From: an uncultured Parabacteroides sp.
Lineage (GTDB): Bacteria; Bacteroidota; Bacteroidia; Bacteroidales; Tannerellaceae
Assembly: GCA_937894065.1 (NCBI GenBank)
Contig: CALCST010000003.1
Location: 1 to 20,529, forward strand
Reading direction: 5' to 3'
DNA: 20,529 bases
Shown here one piece after another: positions 1-6,071 of the stretch. The position numbers and the translations under genes are program-made. The notes below the pieces were generated by a model, which saw nothing but the letters and a program-made list of their open reading frames with translations, ran no database searches and was not told where the DNA came from. Every line of letters begins with the position of its first letter. Position 1 is the stretch's first letter.

Positions 1-39
1 ATGAAAGGGCGTGTGAATAAAAATTAAATGTCTAAGGAA

Positions 40-69
40 GGCTGTTTCTCTTCGGAGGAGCAGCCTTTT
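40..69 (+). terminator. Intrinsic terminator with UUCG tetraloop
   Basis: An 11-bp stem (40-50 with 55-65, including two G-U pairs) closes a C-UUCG-G tetraloop and is followed by TTTT at 66-69. This is a textbook factor-independent terminator on the plus strand. It implies that a plus-strand gene ends just outside or at the very left edge of the window. A TAA at 25-27 is a possible stop, but too little sequence is present to identify the gene. Confidence 0.85.
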
Positions 70-78
70 GTTATTAAA

Positions 79-106
79 TTGAAAATTGAAAGTTGAAAAT
101 TGAAAA
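79..106. repeat. Heptamer tandem repeat (TTGAAAA x4)
   Basis: Four consecutive 7-nt units, TTGAAAA, TTGAAAG, TTGAAAA and TTGAAAA, lie between the upstream terminator and the hairpin at 122-167. It is a short perfect-phase AT-rich microrepeat with no visible coding role. Confidence 0.8.
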
Positions 107-121
107 AACACAGAGAAAACG

Positions 122-167
122 GAGACATGGAGGAAAATTTTTTATACTTAAAAAAACTCCGTGTCTC
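122..167. terminator. Inverted repeat, likely minus-strand terminator
   Basis: GAGACATGGAG (122-132) pairs with CTCCGTGTCTC (157-167) over 11 positions with one G-U wobble; the loop is 24 nt. On the minus strand a T-run follows the first arm inside the loop. It sits 15 nt past the stop of the minus-strand rRNA methyltransferase, so it probably marks the end of that transcript. The arm vocabulary (acacagag, gagacacgg) resembles the larger hairpin at 6950-6999, suggesting a second small family of intergenic hairpins. Confidence 0.5.
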
Positions 168-182
168 AGAGTTTAATATTAT

Positions 183-1595
183 TTATCCAATAACCTTACC
201 AACACAAACCTCCTTCTCCGGACTATATCCGCTTCTTATCCTCCATTCCTGCGGATAAAGATTATTTGAGCGGTTGCCGAGATTCTTCACGAAGCCAAGA
301 GGAATGTTTCCGTAGGTGAGGAGAACAAAACCTTTTTCTGTTCCTTCGGGAAGGGTGATGGCTTCTTTGCGGAGATATTGTATTGCTGTTTCCCACGAAA
401 TTTCTACACAAGGGAAAGCATCACGGTTGAGAGCATAGCTTAGAGCCAGAGACTGTGATGGGATAAGGTCTTTACCTTTCACTTCGCCAAGTTCGATACC
501 TGCAGAAAGAACACGGAGTTTGTTGATGAACAAATCCGAAAGGCGGGAAACATTTTCGGATTGCATTCTGATAATGCTCTGTGAGGCATCAGCCCATTGA
601 GGTTTGTAATTGTCAGGAGCAATAAGAAATTTATCCAGACTTTTAGGGAAAGCTGCGACTTGCTTGCCGCCTTTCTGTTTCTTGTCCTTACCTTTCTTGC
701 CCATACGAATCTCCTCGATTTCACCATCAGCTTTTCTGAGAGCAGCAAGAAAGAAACCTTCACCTTTGGTTTTGTGAGGGAAGAAATGGTAAACCGGATT
801 GCCGTGTTTCAGTGCGCCGGTGATATTCCATTCGGTAGGAACCGGAATTTCCAGAGCTTCGGCTCCAAGTTCCTCTATTATGTAATGTATATTATCTTCG
901 TTCTCCTCAGTGTTATAAGTACAAGTGCTATATATCAGCAATCCACCTGGTTTGAGAGCATTCCAAATATCATGAATGATACGGCGCTGGCGGGAAGCAC
1001 ATAGATTTACGTTTGCCACGCTCCATTCGCCGGTGCTGTCGGTATCTTTACGGAACATACCTTCGCCGGAACACGGAACGTCAGTGACAATAACGTCGAA
1101 TAGATGTGTAAACTCGCCAATCTCTGCCGGGTCGTTATTGATAACAATACTTTCAGGATTTCCCCATTTGGCAATATTTTCAGCAAGAATATTGCTTCGT
1201 GTCTTTATAACTTCGTTACTCACCAGAACACTGCCTTCCGGAAGAAGACTGAGGAGGTGAGTTGATTTTCCTCCCGGAGCAGCACAGAGGTCGAGGCAAG
1301 TCACAGGTGAATCTACAAAAGCCTTGATTGCCTGTTCGAGAAACATGGAAGAAGCTTCCTGAACATAATATGCTCCGGCATGGAAAAGAGGGTCGAAAGT
1401 GAAAGGTATACGTTCCGGAAGATAATATCCGGTGTTACACCATGCAACAGATTCGTAACCCGGTTTGCATGAACCTTTCCGCCCGTTAATTCTGATACTA
1501 ACCGGTGCGTCACTCTGCAATGCTTTTTCCAAAGCATCATATTCGTTGCCAATCAAGGCGCGTGTGCGTATGATAAAATCTTCAGGAAGTGCCAT
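183..1595 (-). CDS. rRNA cytosine-C5 methyltransferase, NOL1/NOP2/Sun (RsmF-like) family
   Basis: The product is an S-adenosylmethionine-dependent RNA m5C methyltransferase, most likely acting on 16S rRNA in the cytoplasm. Taking ATG at 1595 as start (470 aa), the SAM-binding motif is LDLCAAPGGKST at residues 101-112, the motif IV cysteine is C175 in DVPCSGEG, and the motif VI catalytic cysteine is C225 in STCTYNTEEN. The region after about residue 300 resembles the C-terminal RNA-binding (PUA-like) extension of RsmF-type enzymes, after a lysine/glycine-rich linker. An in-frame ATG 51 nt upstream exists, but those 17 residues lack family character and overlap the promoter at 1616-1623, so I chose MALPEDF. 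The family is clear from both cysteines; the target base is not shown by sequence. Confidence 0.92.
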   Translation of the reverse strand: MALPEDFIIRTRALIGNEYDALEKALQSDAPVSIRINGRKGSCKPGYESVAWCNTGYYLPERIPFTFDPLFHAGAYYVQEASSMFLEQAIKAFVDSPVTCLDLCAAPGGKSTHLLSLLPEGSVLVSNEVIKTRSNILAENIAKWGNPESIVINNDPAEIGEFTHLFDVIVTDVPCSGEGMFRKDTDSTGEWSVANVNLCASRQRRIIHDIWNALKPGGLLIYSTCTYNTEENEDNIHYIIEELGAEALEIPVPTEWNITGALKHGNPVYHFFPHKTKGEGFFLAALRKADGEIEEIRMGKKGKDKKQKGGKQVAAFPKSLDKFLIAPDNYKPQWADASQSIIRMQSENVSRLSDLFINKLRVLSAGIELGEVKGKDLIPSQSLALSYALNRDAFPCVEISWETAIQYLRKEAITLPEGTEKGFVLLTYGNIPLGFVKNLGNRSNNLYPQEWRIRSGYSPEKEVCVGKVIG

Positions 1596-1615
1596 TCTGT
1601 TATTATTTCTTTTTG

Positions 1616-1623
1616 CAAAAATA
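1616..1623 (-). promoter_or_regulatory. -7 promoter box of the minus-strand methyltransferase
   Basis: Read on the minus strand this is TATTTTTG, matching the Bacteroides -7 consensus TAnnTTTG. It sits 20 nt upstream of the ATG at 1595, which implies a very short leader. I see no convincing -33 TTTG at the expected distance. It is separated by one base from a plus-strand -7 box. Confidence 0.45.
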
Positions 1624-1624
1624 G

Positions 1625-1632
1625 TAACTTTG
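1625..1632 (+). promoter_or_regulatory. -7 promoter box of the RsmI-like gene
   Basis: TAACTTTG matches TAnnTTTG and is followed by GC as in many Bacteroides promoters. Transcription would start near 1638 and give a leader of about 130 nt, which is almost entirely the octamer element at 1659-1769. The -33 region is weak. Confidence 0.5.
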
Positions 1633-1658
1633 CAGGAATAAAACACGAAGTTTGAGGA

Positions 1659-1769
1659 GTCAAGGAGTTAAGTAGTCAAGAAGAAAAAACTTGTTTCCTG
1701 TAGTCTTGTCAACTTGTTCCCTTGTCAACTTAAAAACTCATAAACTTAAAAACTCATAAACTCAAAAAT
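1659..1769 (+). repeat. Octamer leader element, copy 1 (upstream of RsmI-like gene)
   Basis: The right half is eight consecutive 8-nt units from 1705 to 1768, each starting with CT: CTTGTCAA, CTTGTTCC, CTTGTCAA, CTTAAAAA, CTCATAAA, CTTAAAAA, CTCATAAA, CTCAAAAA. One base later comes the ATG. The left half (1659-1690) is units of type GTYAAGNA, which read as CT-led octamers on the opposite strand. The centre carries TTTCCTGTAG, shared with copies 3, 5 and 7. The element forms the 5' leader of the gene at 1770. Confidence 0.85.
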
Positions 1770-2474
1770 ATGCCTGCTTCATTATACCTAATCCCCGTCA
1801 CCCTCGGTGACACCGAACATCGTCGTGTTTTGCCGGAATACAACCGTGAAGTGATTTTGCAGATAAAGCATTTCATAGTTGAGAATGTGCGCACAGCACG
1901 CCGTTTCCTGAAGAAAACAGAACCGTCAATAGTTATTGACGATTTGACATTTTATGAATTGAACAAGCATACATCGCCGGAGCAGGTTGCCGGTTATCTT
2001 GCTCCTCTGGCAAAAGGAGAGTCTGTAGGTGTTATTTCCGAGGCCGGTTGTCCGGCTGTTGCCGATCCGGGAGCCGATGTTGTGGCAATAGCTCAGAGAA
2101 AGAATTATCCAGTAGTTCCGCTTGTTGGCCCTTCTTCGATATTGATGTCCGTTATGGGTTCCGGATTCAACGGTCAGAGTTTTGCTTTTCATGGTTATCT
2201 GCCTATTGATGCATCTGAAAGAACAAATATGATTAAGAAACTGGAAGGACGAATTTATTCGGAGAACCAGACTCAGCTATTTATTGAAACTCCATACCGC
2301 AATATGAAGTTGGCAGAGGAACTTATCAGGACTTGCCGCCCGTCAACAAAGCTTTGTATAGCATCGAATATCACTTGTGATGATGAATACATCAAGACGA
2401 AACCGGTGAAAGAATGGGCAGGAAAACTTCCGGATTTGAATAAGAAGCCGACGATATTTTTGATTTATAAATAA
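1770..2474 (+). CDS. SAM-dependent tetrapyrrole-methylase-fold methyltransferase, RsmI-like
   Basis: This 234-aa cytoplasmic protein belongs to the tetrapyrrole (corrin/porphyrin) methylase superfamily and most resembles the RsmI branch, which methylates the 2'-O of a cytidine in 16S rRNA. Visible hallmarks are SEAGCPAVADPGADVV at residues 90-105 (SAM-binding region), PLVGPSSILMSVMGSGF at 117-133, and FIETPYRN at 171-178. It is shorter than canonical RsmI (about 280 aa), and the N-terminal segment differs from the usual G-x-L-Y-V-V-x-T-P-I-G-N start. It may therefore be the short Bacteroidetes paralogue with another RNA target. It lies divergent from another rRNA methyltransferase and is preceded by an octamer leader element. 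Confidence 0.85.
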   Translation: MPASLYLIPVTLGDTEHRRVLPEYNREVILQIKHFIVENVRTARRFLKKTEPSIVIDDLTFYELNKHTSPEQVAGYLAPLAKGESVGVISEAGCPAVADPGADVVAIAQRKNYPVVPLVGPSSILMSVMGSGFNGQSFAFHGYLPIDASERTNMIKKLEGRIYSENQTQLFIETPYRNMKLAEELIRTCRPSTKLCIASNITCDDEYIKTKPVKEWAGKLPDLNKKPTIFLIYK

Positions 2475-2544
2475 GGGAACGAGTTGACAAGGGGGCGAGT
2501 TGTTACCTTGTCTCTGAAACCTTGTCACCTTGTCACCTTAAAAG
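2475..2544 (+). repeat. Octamer element, copy 2
   Basis: It begins right after the RsmI-like stop codon. The right half has CTTGTCTC, TGAAAC, CTTGTCAC, CTTGTCAC, CTTAAAAG, oriented toward the gene at 2565. The left half read on the minus strand gives CTCGCCCC, CTTGTCAA, CTCGTTCC. The halves can fold on each other as a hairpin around gttgacaagg/ccttgtcac. Unlike copies 1, 3, 5 and 7 it lacks the long A-rich tail; a unique 20-nt sequence precedes the start codon. Confidence 0.7.
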
Positions 2545-2564
2545 TTTAATTAAATCTCTCTAAC

Positions 2565-3149
2565 ATGATTTACCCTGATTGTCAAATACACGAAACCGCA
2601 GTAGTCGACGAAGGTTGCCAAATAGGAAAAGGAACGCGGATATGGCATTTCTCCCATATTATGAGTGGCTGCATAATCGGCGAACACTGCAATATTGGTC
2701 AGAATGTAGTTATTTCGCCTGAAGTGGTTTTAGGAAATAATGTAAAGATTCAGAATAATGTTTCTGTTTATACCGGAGTTACGTGTGAGGATGATGTTTT
2801 TCTTGGACCAAGTTGTGTGTTTACAAATGTGATTAATCCTCGCAGTGCAATAGTCCGTAAGAATCAGTATATGAAAACTGTTGTGCGGAAAGGAGCGAGC
2901 ATCGGAGCAAATGCTACAATAGTTTGCGGTCATGAAATAGGAAAATATGCTATGATTGGAGCAGGAGCTGTAGTTACAAAGGATGTAGCAGACTATGCTC
3001 TGGTCGTAGGCAATCCATCAAAACAAATCGGATGGGTGAGTGAATACGGACATCGTCTGGAGTTTGACGCTGATGGTGTTGCGGTTTGTCCGGAGAGCGG
3101 ACAGAAATATTGCTTGTCTGAAGGGAAAAAAGTAATTAGAATTGGATGA
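2565..3149 (+). CDS. UDP-sugar N-acetyltransferase, WbpD/WlbB-like (left-handed beta-helix)
   Basis: This 194-aa acyltransferase has hexapeptide repeats of type [LIV]-G-x-x-x over most of its length: CQIGKGTRIWHFSHI near residues 18-32, then the CIIGEHCNIGQNVVI stretch, and IGANATIVCGHEIGKYAMIGAGAVVTKDV. The opening and the GNPSKQIGW segment match the enzymes that N-acetylate UDP-3-amino-GlcNAcA in the route to diacetamido uronic acids of O-antigens and capsules. Acetyl-CoA would be the donor; action is cytoplasmic. The C-terminal tail (about residues 165-194) extends beyond the helix, with CPESGQKY perhaps a small zinc-ribbon-like patch. No other sugar-nucleotide genes are nearby, so the pathway link is by family only. 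Confidence 0.8.
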   Translation: MIYPDCQIHETAVVDEGCQIGKGTRIWHFSHIMSGCIIGEHCNIGQNVVISPEVVLGNNVKIQNNVSVYTGVTCEDDVFLGPSCVFTNVINPRSAIVRKNQYMKTVVRKGASIGANATIVCGHEIGKYAMIGAGAVVTKDVADYALVVGNPSKQIGWVSEYGHRLEFDADGVAVCPESGQKYCLSEGKKVIRIG

Positions 3150-3294
3150 TGAATTTTTCTTGTTCCAAAAGGAGTGATTATTGTTTCAATGTGCTATGAT
3201 TTAAGAGAAAATAAAGGTTGTTTATTGGGGTAAAATATCAGAAAAATAGTATATTGTGAAATATTGAAGTTTAACTTTATAAATTGATATTATT

Positions 3295-3801
3295 ATGGAA
3301 AAAATATTTAATATACCTTGGTCTGATTCTGTAAAAATTATATCAGTTGTAACAACTTTGGTTCTTGTTTTTGTTATTGTTGTTATTGTATATCTTCTAA
3401 AGAATCAAGGTTTTTCATCCAATAAATTAACACTTCTGATACTTTTCGCAGTATTAGGAATATCTGTTTATTTTGCATTTCAATCTCCTATATCTTTAAA
3501 ATTAACTGAAGATCATATAGCTGTTCGAAAGATGTTTGGAGAAGTAAAAATATCTTATACAGATATTGTATCTATTGACAAGTATGACAATTATGGTTCA
3601 GATATTCGTTTAATGGGAAATGGCGGTTTTTTAGGTTATACAGGTGTTTTCCGTAATGAAGTTTTGGGAAAGTATATTGCTTATGTAGGGAATTTTAAAC
3701 AAGCTTTTTATATTAAAACCAGAAATAATAAGCTATATGTTTTAAGTTGTGATAATAGAGAAGAGGTTATAGGTTTGGTTAGAAAATATATGAGTGAATA
3801 G
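3295..3801 (+). CDS. Membrane protein with bacterial PH domain (bPH-like)
   Basis: A 168-aa protein with two hydrophobic spans (about residues 13-35 and 44-63), followed by a soluble domain of about 100 residues. The domain contains LKLTEDHIAVRKMFGEVKISYTDI, then RLMGNGGFLGYTGVFRNEVLGKY, then a beta-rich end with YVLSCDNREEVIGLVRKY. This layout matches bacterial PH-domain membrane proteins (bPH_5-like family), of unknown role. Base composition is visibly more AT-rich than its neighbours. It is flanked by a 145-nt spacer without recognisable features and by octamer element copy 4. No SD is present, and the start is simply the first ATG. Confidence 0.65.
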   Translation: MEKIFNIPWSDSVKIISVVTTLVLVFVIVVIVYLLKNQGFSSNKLTLLILFAVLGISVYFAFQSPISLKLTEDHIAVRKMFGEVKISYTDIVSIDKYDNYGSDIRLMGNGGFLGYTGVFRNEVLGKYIAYVGNFKQAFYIKTRNNKLYVLSCDNREEVIGLVRKYMSE

Positions 3802-3810
3802 ATATCGGGA

Positions 3811-3904
3811 TTTTAGTTTACGAGTTGACAAGAGACAAGTTGACAAGGTGTATATAAATAACTGTATTATTTCCCTTGTCAACTTGTCTCTGAAGCCTTG
3901 TCAA
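3811..3904. terminator. Octamer element, copy 4: convergent 18-bp hairpin
   Basis: Positions 3831-3848 and 3874-3891 form an 18-bp perfect inverted repeat (arm AGAGACAAGTTGACAAGG) with a 25-nt AT-rich loop. It sits between two convergent genes, so it probably acts as a bidirectional terminator or RNA 3'-end stabiliser. Both arms consist of CTTGTCAA-type octamers, and the right arm continues as TGAAGC plus CTTGTCAA (3897-3904). That last unit contains, on the minus strand, the TGA stop codon of the dehydrogenase gene at 3901. Confidence 0.75.
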
Positions 3905-4851
3905 TTTACCCTATTAACCACATTTCCTTCCAAAAATCCTTTCACATTATTTACTGCAATATCCATAAGTCTTGCTCGAGCTTCATGAGTTGCCCAGGCA
4001 ATATGAGGAGTTATATAGCAATTACGTGCCGATAGCAGAGGATTGTCAGCTTTTGGAGGTTCAGAAGAAAGAACATCCACACCGGCTGCTGCAATTCTGT
4101 TATTGTTTAAAGCGTCAGCCAAGGCAGTTTCGTCGATTAGCGGACCTCTGCCAGTGTTAATAACTATTGCCGAAGATTTCATCAGAGATAAAGTTTCAGT
4201 ATTTACAAAGTGCCTTGTGCTTTGAGTAAGTGGACAATGTAATGAAAGAATATCACTCTCTCTGAAAAGTGTTTCCTTGTCAACTGGAGTTATTCCTTCA
4301 GGAAGAGCAGATGCCTGTTTTGATGTAAGAGCAATAACCTTCATTCCAAAAGCCAAAGCTACTTTTGCTACTGACATGCCAATGTTTCCAAGACCTACCA
4401 ATCCCAATGTTTTACCGGCAAGTTCGAATAAAGGAGTATTCCAGTATGTAAAGTCTTTGCTGTTACTCCAGGCTCCGGCAGAAATCTCTTGCGTATAATG
4501 TTCAACTCTGTTTGATATGGCAAGGATATGAGCGAAAACCATTTGTGTCACGGAATCTGTGCTGTATGCAGGAATATTTGTGACAACAATACCTTTTTCC
4601 TTCGCAAAATCTGTGTCGATAATATTATATCCGGTAGCCAACACTCCGATGTAGCGAAGTTTTGGCAACTGTTCAATTGTTTCACGACTGAAAGGAACTT
4701 TGTTGGTAAGAACCATTTCTGCGTTTTTGCAGCGTTCTACTATAAGCTCTTTTGGAGTTCTGTCGTAGAATTCGCAATCAGTAATTTCCTTTAATTTTTC
4801 CCAGGATAAATCACCAGGGTTTAAGCTGTATGAATCGAGTATTACTAGCAT
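3901..4851 (-). CDS. D-2-hydroxyacid dehydrogenase (glycerate dehydrogenase-like)
   Basis: This 316-aa cytoplasmic NAD(P)-dependent enzyme interconverts a 2-keto acid and a D-2-hydroxyacid; the closest functional type is hydroxypyruvate reductase/glycerate dehydrogenase. The Rossmann motif GLGNIG is at residues 153-158. The catalytic Arg is R234 in NTGRGPLID, the Glu is E264 in SSEPP, and the His is H283 in TPHIAW, with the family's hydrophobic stretch between them. Length is normal for the family. The leader is entirely octamer element copy 3, which ends at the ATG. The stop codon lies within another copy of the same repeat. Substrate specificity cannot be read from sequence. Confidence 0.88.
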   Translation of the reverse strand: MLVILDSYSLNPGDLSWEKLKEITDCEFYDRTPKELIVERCKNAEMVLTNKVPFSRETIEQLPKLRYIGVLATGYNIIDTDFAKEKGIVVTNIPAYSTDSVTQMVFAHILAISNRVEHYTQEISAGAWSNSKDFTYWNTPLFELAGKTLGLVGLGNIGMSVAKVALAFGMKVIALTSKQASALPEGITPVDKETLFRESDILSLHCPLTQSTRHFVNTETLSLMKSSAIVINTGRGPLIDETALADALNNNRIAAAGVDVLSSEPPKADNPLLSARNCYITPHIAWATHEARARLMDIAVNNVKGFLEGNVVNRVN

Positions 4852-4976
4852 TTTGAGTTTATGAGTTTTTAAGTTTATTAGTTTTTGAGTTTATTGGTTG
4901 ACAAGGGAACAAGGCTACAGAAAAAAGTTTTATCTTCTTGACTTCTTAACTACTTAACTCCTTGACTTCTCAACTC
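4852..4976 (-). repeat. Octamer leader element, copy 3 (upstream of dehydrogenase)
   Basis: On the minus strand, octamers run from 4913 down to 4858: CTTGTTCC, CTTGTCAA, CCAATAAA, CTCAAAAA, CTAATAAA, CTTAAAAA, CTCATAAA. A final CTCAAA (4857-4852) then fuses to the ATG. The far half (about 4930-4976) reads on the plus strand as CTTCTTGA, CTTCTTAA, CTACTTAA, CTCCTTGA, CTTCTCAA. The centre has TTTTTTCTGTAGCC. The element fills the whole gap between the rlmH stop and this start codon. Confidence 0.87.
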
Positions 4977-5450
4977 CTACTCATGATGATAAGGCTCATT
5001 ATTAAGAATCGTCATTGCACGATAAATCTGCTCTATAAAGATGAGACGTATCATCTGGTGCGAGAATGTCATTTTGCTTAGAGATATTTTCTCTTTTGCT
5101 GCATTATAGACTGCATCGCTGAATCCGTATGGACCGCCGACAACGAAAACAAGTCTTTTGGGAACGGAGTGCATTTTCTTCTCTATATATGCTGAGAATT
5201 GCATGGATGTGAAATCTTTGCCTTTTTCGTCCAGAAGAACAAGATAATCTCCCGGCTGAATGGATTTCAGGATAAGCTCGCCTTCCTTTTCCTTTTGCTG
5301 AGATTCGGAAAGGTTCTTAACATTCTTGATATCCGGAATAACTTCCATTTCAAATGGAATGTAGTGTGAAAGGCGGTTCTTGTATTCGTTGATAGCTTCC
5401 ACAAAATATCCGGCATCTGTTTTGCCTATAACAACTAATGCAATTTTCAT
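4977..5450 (-). CDS. rlmH: 23S rRNA (pseudouridine1915-N3)-methyltransferase RlmH
   Basis: RlmH is a small SPOUT-fold homodimeric enzyme that methylates pseudouridine 1915 in helix 69 of 23S rRNA on assembled 70S ribosomes. The 157-aa length is standard. Hallmarks are MKIALVVIGKT at the N-terminus, the SAM-knot motif VVGGPYG at residues 103-109, the segment SLSKMTFSHQMIRLIFIEQIYRA from 123, and the C-terminal YHH at 154-156. It is divergent from the DUF4783-like gene across an 88-nt spacer and is followed on the same strand by the dehydrogenase after octamer copy 3. Confidence 0.96.
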   Translation of the reverse strand: MKIALVVIGKTDAGYFVEAINEYKNRLSHYIPFEMEVIPDIKNVKNLSESQQKEKEGELILKSIQPGDYLVLLDEKGKDFTSMQFSAYIEKKMHSVPKRLVFVVGGPYGFSDAVYNAAKEKISLSKMTFSHQMIRLIFIEQIYRAMTILNNEPYHHE

Positions 5451-5499
5451 CTGCTTACATTTAATAAGTTTCAGTCAGCTAAGTTACAAGAAAAATACA

Positions 5500-5507
5500 T
5501 ACCTTTG
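5500..5507 (+). promoter_or_regulatory. -7 promoter box of the DUF4783-like gene
   Basis: TACCTTTG fits TAnnTTTG and is followed by TG. It lies 31 nt upstream of the ATG at 5539. A clear -33 TTTG is not visible 19-21 nt upstream, so the call rests on the -7 box and position. Confidence 0.5.
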
Positions 5508-5538
5508 TGTCATTATATTCAGTAAAAAGAAGAATGGT

Positions 5539-5916
5539 ATGAAACGGTTCATGTTATCAGTAGCACTTTCGTGCCTTTACCTGGCAAATATCAATGCCGC
5601 GGACATAAAGGCAATCTCAGGTGCTTTCAGTAAAGGAAATGCAGCCGCTTTGTCTTCTCTTATGGATAAAGAAGTGGATATGGCATTGCAAGGTGGAACA
5701 TCAAAAGTACGTTCAGGAAGTGATGCCGTGAAAGACCTGGAAAGTTTTTTTAAATCCGGCAATATTTCCGGTTTTCAGGTTATACATCATGCAGACAAGA
5801 AAGACCGCGGATTTATCGTTGGTAAAATTAATGCCAATGGTAAGGAGTATCGTGTGAATATTACTTATCGCACAGAAAATGATAAGGCGATAATTCAGTC
5901 GATAAGGATTGAATGA
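5539..5916 (+). CDS. Small exported protein, DUF4783-like
   Basis: The 125-aa product has a signal peptide (MKRFMLSVALSCLYLANINA, cleavage likely after residue 20), so it is exported to the periplasm. The mature part of about 105 residues begins ADIKAISGAFSKGNAAALSS and ends with beta-rich NGKEYRVNITYRTENDKAIIQSIRIE. This resembles the DUF4783/NTF2-like small lipocalin-sized family found next to nadC and rlmH in Bacteroidales. Function is unknown. The reading frame is open further left to 5380, but that region overlaps rlmH on the other strand and hides the signal peptide, so I start at 5539. Confidence 0.8.
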   Translation: MKRFMLSVALSCLYLANINAADIKAISGAFSKGNAAALSSLMDKEVDMALQGGTSKVRSGSDAVKDLESFFKSGNISGFQVIHHADKKDRGFIVGKINANGKEYRVNITYRTENDKAIIQSIRIE

Positions 5917-6071
5917 TAGGAAACAAGGGGACGAGTTGATAAGGGAACAAGGGAACAAGGAGGATTGATAAAGTAGTCAAGAAGTCAAGAAGAAAAATCT
6001 TATTTTCTGTAGCCTCGTCAACTTGTCAACTAATAAACTCAAAAACTCAGAAACTTAAAAACTCACAACAT
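5917..6071 (+). repeat. Octamer leader element, copy 5 (upstream of nadC)
   Basis: It fills the whole gap between the DUF4783-like stop and nadC. The right half, from about 6015, has CTCGTCAA, CTTGTCAA, CTAATAAA, CTCAAAAA, CTCAGAAA, CTTAAAAA, CTCACAAC, then ATATG. The left half read on the minus strand gives CTTGTTCC twice, CTTATCAA, CTCGTCCC, CTTGTTTC. Between them are GTCAAGAA units and the centre TTTTCTGTAGCC. This is the longest copy in the window. Confidence 0.85.

Noticed and set aside
1..27. Short frame ATG...TAA encoding MKGRVNKN
   Set aside because: It could be the tail of a gene outside the window, but 8 codons are not enough; TGA at 2-4 and TAA at 18-20 close the other frames and are equally possible ends.
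54..60. GGAGGAG near the left end as a Shine-Dalgarno site
   Set aside because: It is one arm of the terminator stem at 40-65 and is not followed by a start codon.
597..1004. 135-aa plus-strand open frame
   Set aside because: Antisense to the rRNA m5C methyltransferase catalytic region; no start context or family signal.
1705..1768. Octamer arrays as a CRISPR array
   Set aside because: Units are contiguous 8-mers without spacers, and there are no cas genes.
5380..5538. Longer N-terminus for the DUF4783-like protein
   Set aside because: It would overlap rlmH on the other strand by 71 nt and place 53 unrelated residues before an obvious signal peptide.
5917..6071. Octamer elements as insertion sequence or MITE remnants
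   Set aside because: No transposase, no constant terminal inverted repeats and no target-site duplications are visible; length varies by whole 8-nt units, which fits repeat growth better than transposition of a fixed unit.
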